Shown piece by piece: positions 1-7,216 of a stretch of 64,000 nucleotides of DNA. The translations under genes were made by a program, and so were the position numbers. The stretch is from Cloacibacterium caeni. Lineage in GTDB: Bacteria > Bacteroidota > Bacteroidia > Flavobacteriales > Weeksellaceae. The notes below the pieces were generated by a model. The model was not told the DNA's origin and did not search any database. It saw only the letters and a program-made list of their open reading frames with translations. The stretch covers positions 2,604,001 to 2,668,000 of the forward strand of contig NZ_OU015319.1 in assembly GCF_907163125.1 (NCBI RefSeq), read 5' to 3'. Every line of letters begins with the position of its first letter. The stretch's first letter is position 1.

Positions 1-63
1 GAAAAAGCCGAAGATTTCAAGGCTAAAATTCAAGAAATCAAAGATTTAAAACAAGGTAAATAA
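1..63 (+). CDS. 3' end of an unidentified gene (last 20 residues)
   Basis: An open frame runs from the window edge to TAA at 61-63. It encodes a charged tail rich in Lys, Glu and Asp that ends in LKQGK, and a strong hairpin terminator follows directly. Too little is present to name the protein. The lysine/glutamate pattern suggests a helical C-terminus. I call it a real gene end because the frame, stop and terminator fit together. Confidence 0.6.
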   Translation, partial: EKAEDFKAKIQEIKDLKQGK

Positions 64-70
64 AACAAAA

Positions 71-97
71 AACTCCAAGAATTTCTTGGAGTTTTTT
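71..97 (+). terminator. Rho-independent terminator after the first gene
   Basis: The stem AACTCCAAGA pairs with TCTTGGAGTT over a three-base loop, followed by a run of seven T. It lies between the convergent edge gene and the DUF4126 gene and may serve both strands. Confidence 0.8.
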
Positions 98-121
98 TAT
101 TGAATTAGACTAATGATTAGA

Positions 122-730
122 TCATAAAGTTTCTTCAGATTTAAGATTTCCTCTTAATTTATTCCAGATTTTTCTTCCAAAAATAAAGACTACAATAACA
201 AGGGCAATCGCTACCAAAAACGCAATTACGGGAGCTGCTAAAGCTAAAAAAGTCATCATTCCTGCTCCTGCTGTTTCGGTGGTGGCAACTACAGAATTTC
301 CGAGTCCGCCAGTTGTCGCAGTAGATGCGGCTCGTGTTCCTGCAAATCCAGAACTAATTGCAGCGGCAGTTCCACCTCCTGCAATTAATGCAAGTGCCCA
401 AGTTGGAAACGTTCCTAAATCTGTAAATTGAGCAGCAAACATGATAGAACCTGCAATTGTAGCCAATGGAACAGAAGCGGTGTCTAATAAATGGTCAACG
501 TACGGAATGTAATACGCTAAAATTTCTACCACAGTGGCAATTCCTGTAGTGATGAGCGTAGGTAAACCAGCCAACCATTGAAAGTTTTCGTTCATGGGAA
601 TCCAACCCATGTAAGAAGCGAGACTTACAGCAAACATAGGCAAGAAAACTCTAAAGCCAGAAGCTGCAGCTAAACCAATGCCGATAAATGCACTGATGAA
701 GTAAGGAAGATAAGGAATGTTGTCTAACAT
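122..730 (-). CDS. DUF4126 family integral membrane protein
   Basis: This 202-residue protein has about five or six hydrophobic segments, at roughly residues 8-40, 55-75, 85-105, 110-130 and 155-185. The last is followed by a basic tail (GRKIWNKLRG). The glycine/alanine-rich segments and the early G-FRVFLP stretch match the DUF4126 family, whose function is unknown. It is the last gene of a minus-strand run with rnpA and tcdA, 58 bases after rnpA. Start is ATG at 730. Nothing in the sequence indicates a substrate. Confidence 0.75.
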   Translation of the reverse strand: MLDNIPYLPYFISAFIGIGLAAASGFRVFLPMFAVSLASYMGWIPMNENFQWLAGLPTLITTGIATVVEILAYYIPYVDHLLDTASVPLATIAGSIMFAAQFTDLGTFPTWALALIAGGGTAAAISSGFAGTRAASTATTGGLGNSVVATTETAGAGMMTFLALAAPVIAFLVAIALVIVVFIFGRKIWNKLRGNLKSEETL

Positions 731-788
731 TTTGTGTAATAGTTTATTATTTGTGCAAACTAAATTACAAAAAACGTGCTAATGATTT

Positions 789-1157
789 TTATTTTTTGAG
801 AAGTTTTAAAAATTCTTCTTCTATCTCTTGATAATTTTTCGGAAGAGTAGGCGAAACGTAGAACAACATGGTTAAGGAATTTTCGCCAAATTTTTCTAAA
901 AACTGAGCTTTATTAAGTCTGTAAACTTCGCGCAAAAGTCTTTTGATTCTATTTCTGTGAACTGCTTTTTTAAAATATCTCTTAGAAACAGAAACGCCAA
1001 CTTTATGTTGAGCTGTCATGCTGAGCGAAGTCGAAGCATCTATTTGGTAAGAAATTACTCTCAAATTTCCACAAGTTTTCCATTTTCCTTTCTCAAAAAG
1101 TAAGGAAATGTCATTTTTTTGTTTGAGTTTTTCTTCTCTGGGATATTTGTAGTTCAA
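789..1157 (-). CDS. rnpA: Ribonuclease P protein component
   Basis: This is the protein subunit of RNase P, which supports the catalytic RNA in removing 5' leaders from tRNA precursors. The family signature is clear at residues 52-76: KVGVSVSKRYFKKAV followed by the basic helix HRNRIKRLLRE. Length (122 aa) is normal. It lies 16 bases downstream of tcdA on the same strand, so the two are probably co-transcribed. It is odd in that residues 40-48 (DASTSLSMT) are encoded by a REP-like palindrome inserted in frame, in the variable loop just before the KVGVSVSK strand. The insertion keeps the frame open, so the protein is probably functional. Confidence 0.95.
   Translation of the reverse strand: MNYKYPREEKLKQKNDISLLFEKGKWKTCGNLRVISYQIDASTSLSMTAQHKVGVSVSKRYFKKAVHRNRIKRLLREVYRLNKAQFLEKFGENSLTMLFYVSPTLPKNYQEIEEEFLKLLKK
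1014..1040. repeat. REP-like palindromic element inside rnpA
   Basis: On the plus strand this reads TGTCATGCTGAGCGAAG continuing TCGAAGCATC. The termini ATGCT and AGCAT are inverted around the core TGAGCGAAGTCGAA. The same core, as TGAGCGGAGTCGAA on the opposite strand, occurs at 16408-16431. The element is therefore one of at least two dispersed copies in the window, and here it contributes about nine codons to rnpA. Confidence 0.75.
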
Positions 1158-1173
1158 AATATTGAGTATAAAA

Positions 1174-1920
1174 TTAATTTTGCTCTTGATTCTTTTTACT
1201 TGGCTCTTTCAACAAATAATTAATCACTTCTGCAGCAGCATTTAAACCAAAAAGTGCAGGCATGAAACTGATGGTTCCGTAAAAAGATTTTTTAAAATTG
1301 CTTCCATCGGTGAGTTTTAGACTTTCTTCTTTTTGAATTTCTGTAGAAAAAACACATCTGAAACCTTTGGTAATTCCCTCTTTTTTCAATCTTTTTCTGA
1401 TTTGTTTGGCAAGGTAACAATTATTGGTTTTGCTTAAATCTCTTACCAAAACTTTACTTGGGTCGGTTTTTCCACCTGCTCCCATCGATGAAACCAGTTT
1501 TATTTTTCTTCTTCTACAAGCTTTAATCAAGGCTAATTTCGGCGAAACACTGTCTATGCAATCTAATACGTAATCAAATTGATGTTCTTCTAGAATTTCG
1601 TCCATTCTTTCTGGTGAAAGAAATTCATTGATTTTAACCAAATTAATTTCAGGATTGATGTCTAAAATTCTCTCGGCAACGATTTCTACTTTATCCTTTC
1701 CTACAGTAGAATGTAAAGCGGGTAACTGTCTGTTTATGTTGGTAATATCTACAATGTCTCCATCTACAATCGTCATGTTTCCTACTCCAGCTCTTGCCAA
1801 AAATTCTGCTGCAAAAGAACCCACTCCACCTAAACCTACCACTAAAACTTTAGCATTTTTCAAGGTCTCTAAGCCTTCTTTTTTTACGAGCAGTTCCGAA
1901 CGTTGTAACCAATCTGTCAT
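1174..1920 (-). CDS. tcdA: tRNA threonylcarbamoyladenosine dehydratase (TcdA, ThiF/E1 family)
   Basis: This E1-like enzyme would use ATP to cyclise the t6A base at tRNA position 37 to ct6A. The ThiF nucleotide-binding motif VVGLGGVGS lies near residues 27-35, followed by the acidic DGDIVDITNINRQ segment and the conserved VLDCIDS stretch. The length (248 aa) and the C-terminal F-P-G-A region match TcdA (YgdL/CsdL) better than MoeB or ThiF, because the zinc-binding Cys pairs of MoeB are absent. It starts a minus-strand run with rnpA and DUF4126. Pairing with rnpA gives two tRNA-maturation genes together. Confidence 0.85.
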   Translation of the reverse strand: MTDWLQRSELLVKKEGLETLKNAKVLVVGLGGVGSFAAEFLARAGVGNMTIVDGDIVDITNINRQLPALHSTVGKDKVEIVAERILDINPEINLVKINEFLSPERMDEILEEHQFDYVLDCIDSVSPKLALIKACRRRKIKLVSSMGAGGKTDPSKVLVRDLSKTNNCYLAKQIRKRLKKEGITKGFRCVFSTEIQKEESLKLTDGSNFKKSFYGTISFMPALFGLNAAAEVINYLLKEPSKKNQEQN

Positions 1921-1974
1921 TTTCTAATTTTATTTTTTCACGCAAAAAGCGCAAAGATTTTCTTAATCACTTAA

Positions 1975-2604
1975 TTAAAACTGAATGTTTAAAATTTCTA
2001 AATTTTTAGAAATCTGTTCTTGTAATTTTTCTACAGAAATTTCCTTGATTTCAGCTACTTTTTGATACAATTCTGCAATGTCAAAATCTGCATCATCTGT
2101 TTCTAAAAAGATTTTTTCTAAAGGAATTTCTTTCAAAGAAGTTTGCAAAGATAAGTTGTGAAGTACAGATTTTCCAAAACTTAGATAAAAACCATGTTTC
2201 AACATTTCATCAGCTATCGCTTTTTTCTTATTAAAACCATGAATAATTAATGGAACTTTTGCAATTTTTTGAAAAGGAATTAATTCTTGAAACCTCTTTA
2301 CACAATGAATGATAACCGGTTTTTGAATTTCGTTTGCCCAAAGAATTTGTGCTTCGAAAATTTTTTTCTGAAGATTTTCATCAATGTTTACCAAAGCATC
2401 CAAACCACATTCGCCAATAGCTAAACATTTTGGATTTTGAGAAATGATTTTTAGGTTTTCTAAGTCATTTTCCCAGTGTTCATCAATGCTTTGCGGATGG
2501 ATTCCCACCGAAAAATAATGCTCTGGAATCCTTTCTTCTGGCGTAGAATTATAAATTCCGTAAGAGATTTGTGGGTTATGATGATGGAAGTTGAAAAAAT
2601 TCAT
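1975..2604 (-). CDS. TatD family hydrolase (metal-dependent nuclease-like)
   Basis: The 209-residue protein from the internal ATG at 2604 starts MNFFNFHHHNP, which places the metal-binding H-x-H near the N-terminus as in TatD enzymes. Other expected ligands are visible: Glu in IGECGLDA, His in VIIHCVKR and PLIIHGF, and Asp in FLETDDAD. TatD proteins are DNases or phosphodiesterases acting in the cytoplasm. A longer frame starts at 2697, but its first 31 residues are unlike the family and overlap the divergent TetR promoter, and a TATCTTTG box ends four bases before ATG 2604. I prefer the shorter form. It is somewhat shorter than typical TatD (about 255 aa). Confidence 0.8.
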   Translation of the reverse strand: MNFFNFHHHNPQISYGIYNSTPEERIPEHYFSVGIHPQSIDEHWENDLENLKIISQNPKCLAIGECGLDALVNIDENLQKKIFEAQILWANEIQKPVIIHCVKRFQELIPFQKIAKVPLIIHGFNKKKAIADEMLKHGFYLSFGKSVLHNLSLQTSLKEIPLEKIFLETDDADFDIAELYQKVAEIKEISVEKLQEQISKNLEILNIQF

Positions 2605-2607
2605 ATT

Positions 2608-2615
2608 CAAAGATA
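2608..2615 (-). promoter_or_regulatory. -7 box TATCTTTG of the TatD-like gene
   Basis: A perfect match to the flavobacterial TAnnTTTG -7 element on the minus strand, with only three bases between its final G and ATG 2604. Transcription would start at or within a few bases of the ATG, so the message is probably leaderless. Confidence 0.6.
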
Positions 2616-2655
2616 TGAAATCGGTTAAAAAATTAAACAAAGTATTAAACATTTG

Positions 2656-2686
2656 TTTGTTTGAGAAAAAGTTTTTTATATCTTTA
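2656..2686 (+). promoter_or_regulatory. Promoter of the TetR regulator gene
   Basis: TTTG at 2656-2659 and TATCTTTA at 2679-2686 are separated by 19 bases, which fits the flavobacterial TTTG/TAnnTTTG pattern. The TetR start codon is 19 bases further on. The divergent TatD promoter lies within 50 bases, so the regulator could affect both. Confidence 0.5.
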
Positions 2687-2705
2687 CTTTTCAACAAATT
2701 AGAGA

Positions 2706-3329
2706 ATGAAGAAAAAATTTACCGAAAAGCAAATTCATATTCTAGACATCGCGGAAGAGCTTATTGCGCAGAATGGTTTTGAAGGGACTTCCGTTCGTGA
2801 TATCTCTGCTAAAGCGAATATCAACGTGGCGATGATTTCTTATTACTTCGGCTCTAAAGAGAAAATGATGGTAAATCTTTACCAATATAGAGTACAGAAA
2901 ACCAGAGAAACATTTGCTGAATTTACCCAAACCATAAAAGACGGAAAACCAGAGATGCAACTCAAAGAAATTATTAATTTCGTAACTAAACAGTTATTTA
3001 AATTCAATTATTTTCATGGTTTTGTGACTCAAGAACTCAGACATCAAGATAGAGTGAAGGATACGTTGCTAGAATTCTACCAAACGTTTACCAAAGTTCT
3101 GGAAGATGTAGTGCAAAAAGGTATTGTAAGCGGCGTTTTTAAAAGAGCTGCAAAATCAGAAGATATAGTTTCTACCATCATTGGAACCATCGTATTTACC
3201 ATTAGAAATAAAAATTATTACGAAATTTATTTAAAAGGTAACGACGAAGATTACCTAGCTAATGCCGAAAAAAAACTGAAAAACCATCTCAATCTTTGTG
3301 TTTTCTCGCTTTTAGGATATCAAATTTAA
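2706..3329 (+). CDS. TetR/AcrR family transcriptional regulator
   Basis: This 207-residue protein has a TetR-type helix-turn-helix at residues 5-50: ILDIAEELIAQNGFEGTSV, then RDISAKANINVAMISYYF and the SKEKM stretch. The C-terminal ligand domain (60-205) is helical and not diagnostic. It sits alone between a divergent TatD gene and bamD. Its target is not evident, and autoregulation in the 100-base divergent spacer is a reasonable guess. Confidence 0.9.
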   Translation: MKKKFTEKQIHILDIAEELIAQNGFEGTSVRDISAKANINVAMISYYFGSKEKMMVNLYQYRVQKTRETFAEFTQTIKDGKPEMQLKEIINFVTKQLFKFNYFHGFVTQELRHQDRVKDTLLEFYQTFTKVLEDVVQKGIVSGVFKRAAKSEDIVSTIIGTIVFTIRNKNYYEIYLKGNDEDYLANAEKKLKNHLNLCVFSLLGYQI

Positions 3330-3380
3330 CCTTATTTGCGTTAAAGTATCTTAAAATAAATCTTTTGACAAAAAAAGTTT

Positions 3381-3388
3381 TATTTTTG
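3381..3388 (+). promoter_or_regulatory. -7 box TATTTTTG upstream of bamD
   Basis: A TAnnTTTG match 47 bases before the bamD ATG. The nearest upstream TTTTG ends only 13 bases earlier, shorter than usual, so the -33 element is uncertain. Confidence 0.45.
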
Positions 3389-3435
3389 CAAACTGATAAA
3401 GGGAACATTATAGAAAGATTTCCTTACTTTTATTT

Positions 3436-4410
3436 ATGAAAAAAATATTCTCATTATTCGCAATCGCTTTTTTGCTTTTGTCTTGTAACAAACAATATGA
3501 TTTGGCAATGAAATCTGCTGATAAAGATTTTATCATGAAAGTTGCCAATGAAAAATACGAAAAAAAGAAATGGACAGACGCTCTTGCGCTTTACGAAAGA
3601 TTAACCAATCTCGTTGCAGGAACAGATGACGCTCCAGAAGTAGTTTATAAATCTGCGTATGCTAATTACTACGACAAAAACTATAAACTTGCGGCGCATC
3701 AATTCAAGAATTTCTCCGTTACATTTACCAATGATCCTAGAAAAGAAGAAGCAGCTTATATGTCTGCATTGTGTTACTACGAAGGTTCTATGGATTATAA
3801 CTTAGACCAGAGCAATACAACTTCGGCGATTAATGAATTACAAGAATTTTTAAATAATTATCCAAATTCAGAAAAAGCAAAAAACATCAATGATTTAATT
3901 GATGAACTGAACTATAAATTAGAGTTCAAAGCTTATGAAAATGCAAGACAATATTTTAAAATGGCAGATTACAAAGCAGCTACCATTGCTTTTGAAAACG
4001 TTTTAAATGATTTTCCTGCAACTAAACTTAAATCTAAAATCTACGCTTATATTTTAAAATCTAAATCAGAATTGGGTATCAACTCTATTTATGACCTTAA
4101 AAAAGAAAGATTAGAAAGTGCAATTGCATTTACCAGACAGGTAGAAAGAGAATATCCAAACTCAGATTTAAGCAAAGAAGCCCTAGATATTAGAGCAAAA
4201 CTAGAAAAAGAAGTTGTAGAATTTGCGAAACTTCAAAAAGAAGTAGAAGCTAGAAAAGCTGAATTTACAGAAAAACAAAAAGCAGCTGAAGCCAAGGAAG
4301 ACGCTAAAAAACAAGTTAAAGATCAGCAAGAAGCGAATAAAATTAAAATCGATAGTGCAAAAATTAGCACTCCAGAACCAGGTGCTACTTTCAAGATTAG
4401 AAGAAATTAA
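3436..4410 (+). CDS. bamD: Outer membrane protein assembly factor BamD
   Basis: A lipoprotein of the BAM complex, which inserts beta-barrel proteins in the outer membrane. The signal peptide ends in the lipobox LLLSC with lipidated Cys17. Residues 30-240 form TPR-like helical pairs (for example NEKYEKKKWTDALALYERL and AYENARQYFKMADYKAA) with the spacing seen in BamD/YfiO. The last 70 residues are a highly charged Lys/Glu helix and linker typical of Bacteroidota homologs. The gene leads a conserved series bamD, omega, coaBC, porD, recN on the plus strand. Confidence 0.9.
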   Translation: MKKIFSLFAIAFLLLSCNKQYDLAMKSADKDFIMKVANEKYEKKKWTDALALYERLTNLVAGTDDAPEVVYKSAYANYYDKNYKLAAHQFKNFSVTFTNDPRKEEAAYMSALCYYEGSMDYNLDQSNTTSAINELQEFLNNYPNSEKAKNINDLIDELNYKLEFKAYENARQYFKMADYKAATIAFENVLNDFPATKLKSKIYAYILKSKSELGINSIYDLKKERLESAIAFTRQVEREYPNSDLSKEALDIRAKLEKEVVEFAKLQKEVEARKAEFTEKQKAAEAKEDAKKQVKDQQEANKIKIDSAKISTPEPGATFKIRRN

Positions 4411-4411
4411 T

Positions 4412-4419
4412 TATCTTTG
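4412..4419 (+). promoter_or_regulatory. -7 box TATCTTTG upstream of the omega gene
   Basis: A perfect TAnnTTTG match starting just after the bamD stop codon and 29 bases before the ATG of the omega gene. No clear TTTG lies at the expected upstream distance. Confidence 0.5.
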
Positions 4420-4448
4420 CAAACTAAAATAAAAATAAATCACTCAAA

Positions 4449-4769
4449 ATGAGCGTAAAATATACAAAAGCAGAAGTAAACACCATTACTTACGATAGAG
4501 ATAAAATCGAAGAAAAAGTAGGTTCTATCTACGAAGCTATCGTAATTATGGGAAAAAGAGCAGAACAAATTAATGCTGAAATTAGAACTGAACTTCACCA
4601 AAAATTAGATGAATTTGCGGTGCACAATTCTACTCTGGAAGAAGTTTTCGAAAACAGAGAGCAAATTGAGATTTCTAAAAACTACGAAAGATTACCAAAG
4701 CCTACATCTATTGCCATTAGAGAATGGTTAGATGACGAAATTTACTTCCGTAGAACCGAAGAAAAATAA
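4449..4769 (+). CDS. rpoZ: DNA-directed RNA polymerase omega subunit (Rpb6-type, Bacteroidota form)
   Basis: This 106-residue protein matches the short Rpb6/omega-like protein that flavobacteria encode between bamD and coaBC. Visible features are the central helix IYEAIVIMGKRAEQINAEIR, which corresponds to the omega core helix (E-A-I-x-I-x-x-R-A-x-Q-I), and an acidic tail. Omega helps assemble the beta' subunit and stabilise RNA polymerase. It has its own -7 box and a terminator directly downstream, so it may form a single-gene unit despite conserved neighbours. Confidence 0.8.
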   Translation: MSVKYTKAEVNTITYDRDKIEEKVGSIYEAIVIMGKRAEQINAEIRTELHQKLDEFAVHNSTLEEVFENREQIEISKNYERLPKPTSIAIREWLDDEIYFRRTEEK

Positions 4770-4795
4770 ACGATATTCGTTAGGATAAAAAAAAC

Positions 4796-4823
4796 AAAGT
4801 CACAGAATTTCTGTGGCTTTTTT
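4796..4823 (+). terminator. Terminator after the omega gene
   Basis: GTCACAG pairs with CTGTGGC (one G-T wobble), extended by flanking A and T, and is followed by TTTTTTG. The next 160 bases before coaBC are AT-rich and contain a weaker hairpin near 4840-4858. I see no gene in them. Confidence 0.75.
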
Positions 4824-4983
4824 GTTGAGTTTATGTTAGAAAATCTTTAGATTTTCAACTTTGCAAGCTTTGTTAAATGAAATGCCTTTAATAACGGTAA
4901 ATGATGCAGATTCTTTGCGTTTAAAATAACCAATAAAAATTCAAAAAAAAACCATAAATTCGTTCAGTTAAAATTCTAATCAT

Positions 4984-6186
4984 ATGGCTCTAAAAGGTAA
5001 AAAAATTCTATTGGCAATTTCTAGCGGAATTGCAGCCTACAAAATGAATTACCTTGTAAGAGATTTTGTAAAAAAAGGTGCAGAAGTAAAGGTTATTTTA
5101 ACACCTTCTGCTGAAAATTTTGTTACAAAAGTCACACTTTCTACACTTTCTAAAAATGCAGTTTATTCTGATTTTTATGACCAAAACGGAACATGGAATT
5201 CTCATGTAGAACTTGCACTTTGGGCCGATGTATTATTGGTAGCACCTTGTACTGCGAATACTTTGGCTAAAATGGTTCATGGGATTTGTGATAATTTGGT
5301 CATTGCTACTTATATGTCAGCTAAATGTCCCGTTTTCATAGCTCCAGCAATGGATTTGGATATGTATGCACATCCTTCCACCAAAGAAAATTTAGAAAAA
5401 GCAGAAAGATTTGGTCATCACATTATTCCCGCAGAATTTGGGGAATTGGCTTCTGGATTAGAAGGTCAAGGAAGATTAGCAGAGCCAGAAACTATTTTAC
5501 AAAAAATAGAAGATTTTTTTACTCAAAATCAATCTAAAAACTTAGAAGGAAAAACGGTTCTCATCACAGCAGGACCTACCTATGAAGCAATAGACCCAGT
5601 TCGTTTTATTGGCAATCATTCTTCGGGAAAAATGGGGTTTTCGCTTGCTGAAGAAGCGGTAAAACGTGGCGCAAAAGTGATTTTAATTTCTGGACCTACT
5701 TCACAAAAAACAAGCAATAAAAATATAGAAATTCATAGAATAACCTCGGCGAAAGAAATGTACGATGAAGTTTTTAAATACTATGAAAAGGTAGATATTG
5801 CTATTGCAAGTGCTGCTGTTGCAGATTATGCCCCAAAAATCGTTGCCAAAGAAAAAATTAAAAAATCTGAAGAAGAATTTACCATAGAATTGGTTAAAAA
5901 TCCAGATATTTTGAAAACGATGGGCGAGAAAAAAACGCATCAGTTTTTGGTTGGTTTTGCCCTTGAAACTCAAAATGAAGAAGAAAATGCCAAAAGCAAA
6001 TTGCAGAAAAAAAATCTGGATATGATTGTGCTTAATTCACTTCGTGATGAAGGTGCTGGTTTCCAAAAAGACACCAATAAGGTTAAAATTTTAACGCATT
6101 CAGAACAAAAAGAATTTTCTCTAAAATCTAAAGACGAAGTGGCAAAAGACATTTTAGATTTTGTAGAAACTCAACTTAAGAAATAA
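4984..6186 (+). CDS. coaBC: Bifunctional phosphopantothenoylcysteine decarboxylase/phosphopantothenate-cysteine ligase
   Basis: Catalyses two consecutive steps of coenzyme A synthesis. The N-terminal CoaC flavoprotein domain (about 1-180) shows LLAISSGIAAYK, the active-site His region NSHVELALWAD, APCTANTLAKM and the PAMDLDMY loop. The C-terminal CoaB ligase domain (about 185-400) shows ITAGPTYEAIDPVRFIGNHS with SSGKMG and the late KIKKSEEEF lysines. Length (400 aa) is normal for the fusion. It is 28 bases ahead of porD. panB, another gene of the pathway, is far away at 62.5 kb. Confidence 0.95.
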   Translation: MALKGKKILLAISSGIAAYKMNYLVRDFVKKGAEVKVILTPSAENFVTKVTLSTLSKNAVYSDFYDQNGTWNSHVELALWADVLLVAPCTANTLAKMVHGICDNLVIATYMSAKCPVFIAPAMDLDMYAHPSTKENLEKAERFGHHIIPAEFGELASGLEGQGRLAEPETILQKIEDFFTQNQSKNLEGKTVLITAGPTYEAIDPVRFIGNHSSGKMGFSLAEEAVKRGAKVILISGPTSQKTSNKNIEIHRITSAKEMYDEVFKYYEKVDIAIASAAVADYAPKIVAKEKIKKSEEEFTIELVKNPDILKTMGEKKTHQFLVGFALETQNEEENAKSKLQKKNLDMIVLNSLRDEGAGFQKDTNKVKILTHSEQKEFSLKSKDEVAKDILDFVETQLKK

Positions 6187-6213
6187 ATTTTTTAAAAATT
6201 CGTTTAGAATTCA

Positions 6214-7116
6214 ATGAAAAAACTACTTTACATATTTGCACTTTTACTGCTTTCTCAATTTAGTTTTGCGCAAGAGCTGAATGCTCAAGTTCAGATTAAT
6301 TACCAACAAATTGGCGGAAGTAACGTGCAATTATTCAGAACAATGGAGAAAAGTCTGAAAGACTTCATCAATAAAACCAGTTGGACTGGCAAAAAATTTC
6401 AGAACTACGAAAAAATAAAATGTAATTTTTCAATCATTCTTGCCGAAAAAAGCGGGAATAATTATAAAGGAACTTTGGTGGTTCAGTCGGTGCGTCCTGT
6501 TTATGGAACGCAATATGAAACGCCGATTCTTAATGTTAATGACACCAATTTTTCTTTTGAATATCTAGAAAATCAGAATATGGTTTTTAACGAAAGACAA
6601 TTTTCGGGGAAAAATTTGATTGATGTGATGAGTTTTTATGTCTACCTTATTTTAGGTTACGATGCAGATACGTATCAAATGAAAGGCGGAACGCCATGGT
6701 TTGATAAAGCGATGCAGATTACTCAAAATTCTCAAAATCAGAACTATATGGGTTGGTCTCAATTAGAAAGTCCAAGAAATAGAGGAGCGCTCATTGCTAC
6801 GATTTTGTCTGAACAAAATTCCACGCTTAGAAATTTCTACTATAATTATCACAGAATGGGCTTAGATAATTTAGGAAAACAAGACCAATTTTCTACCAAA
6901 CAAACCATTGCAAACGAGATTTTGAAACTTAAATTCTACGAAAGCAATTTCCAGATGAATTATCCTTTTAATCTCTTTGTAGAAAGCAAAAAAGACGAAA
7001 TTTATAACATTTTCGATTCCAATAATAATGGAGGTGTAGACATGAATCAGCTCAAAAATTTGATGAGTTTGTTCTCTCCAAAAGATATGGACACGAAATG
7101 GAATAAATGGAAGTAA
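6214..7116 (+). CDS. porD: DUF4835 family protein, probable type IX secretion protein PorD
   Basis: A 300-residue exported protein with a signal peptide ending near residue 20 (LLLSQFSFAQEL). The body lacks enzyme motifs and contains aromatic-rich stretches such as FYVYLILGYDADTYQMKGG and, near the end, the FDSNNNGGVD segment. This pattern and the position between coaBC and recN match the DUF4835 family, which I recall as PorD, a component linked to type IX secretion and gliding in Bacteroidota. The family call is firm. The role is from memory and not readable from this sequence. The D-S-N-N-N-G-G-V-D stretch resembles a calcium-binding loop, but this may be chance. Confidence 0.75.
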   Translation: MKKLLYIFALLLLSQFSFAQELNAQVQINYQQIGGSNVQLFRTMEKSLKDFINKTSWTGKKFQNYEKIKCNFSIILAEKSGNNYKGTLVVQSVRPVYGTQYETPILNVNDTNFSFEYLENQNMVFNERQFSGKNLIDVMSFYVYLILGYDADTYQMKGGTPWFDKAMQITQNSQNQNYMGWSQLESPRNRGALIATILSEQNSTLRNFYYNYHRMGLDNLGKQDQFSTKQTIANEILKLKFYESNFQMNYPFNLFVESKKDEIYNIFDSNNNGGVDMNQLKNLMSLFSPKDMDTKWNKWK

Positions 7117-7216
7117 AATGAATCTTAGAGCTACGCTTTTGTGGTTTGAATTTTCTGAAATTTACACTATTTTTACAGGCTCGAAAACGCAACTCAAAAT
7201 AAGTATTCTTTAAATA

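Noticed and set aside
1628-1927. Antisense frame opposite tcdA
   Set aside because: The opposite strand encodes a complete TcdA with all motifs. This frame is its shadow.
1938-1962. CGCAAA repeated words downstream of tcdA as another tandem array
   Set aside because: There are only two units with inconsistent spacing, too little to separate from chance.
2605-2697. N-terminal extension of the TatD-like gene
   Set aside because: It contains the TATCTTTG box for the shorter form and overlaps the divergent TetR promoter. The residues do not fit the family.
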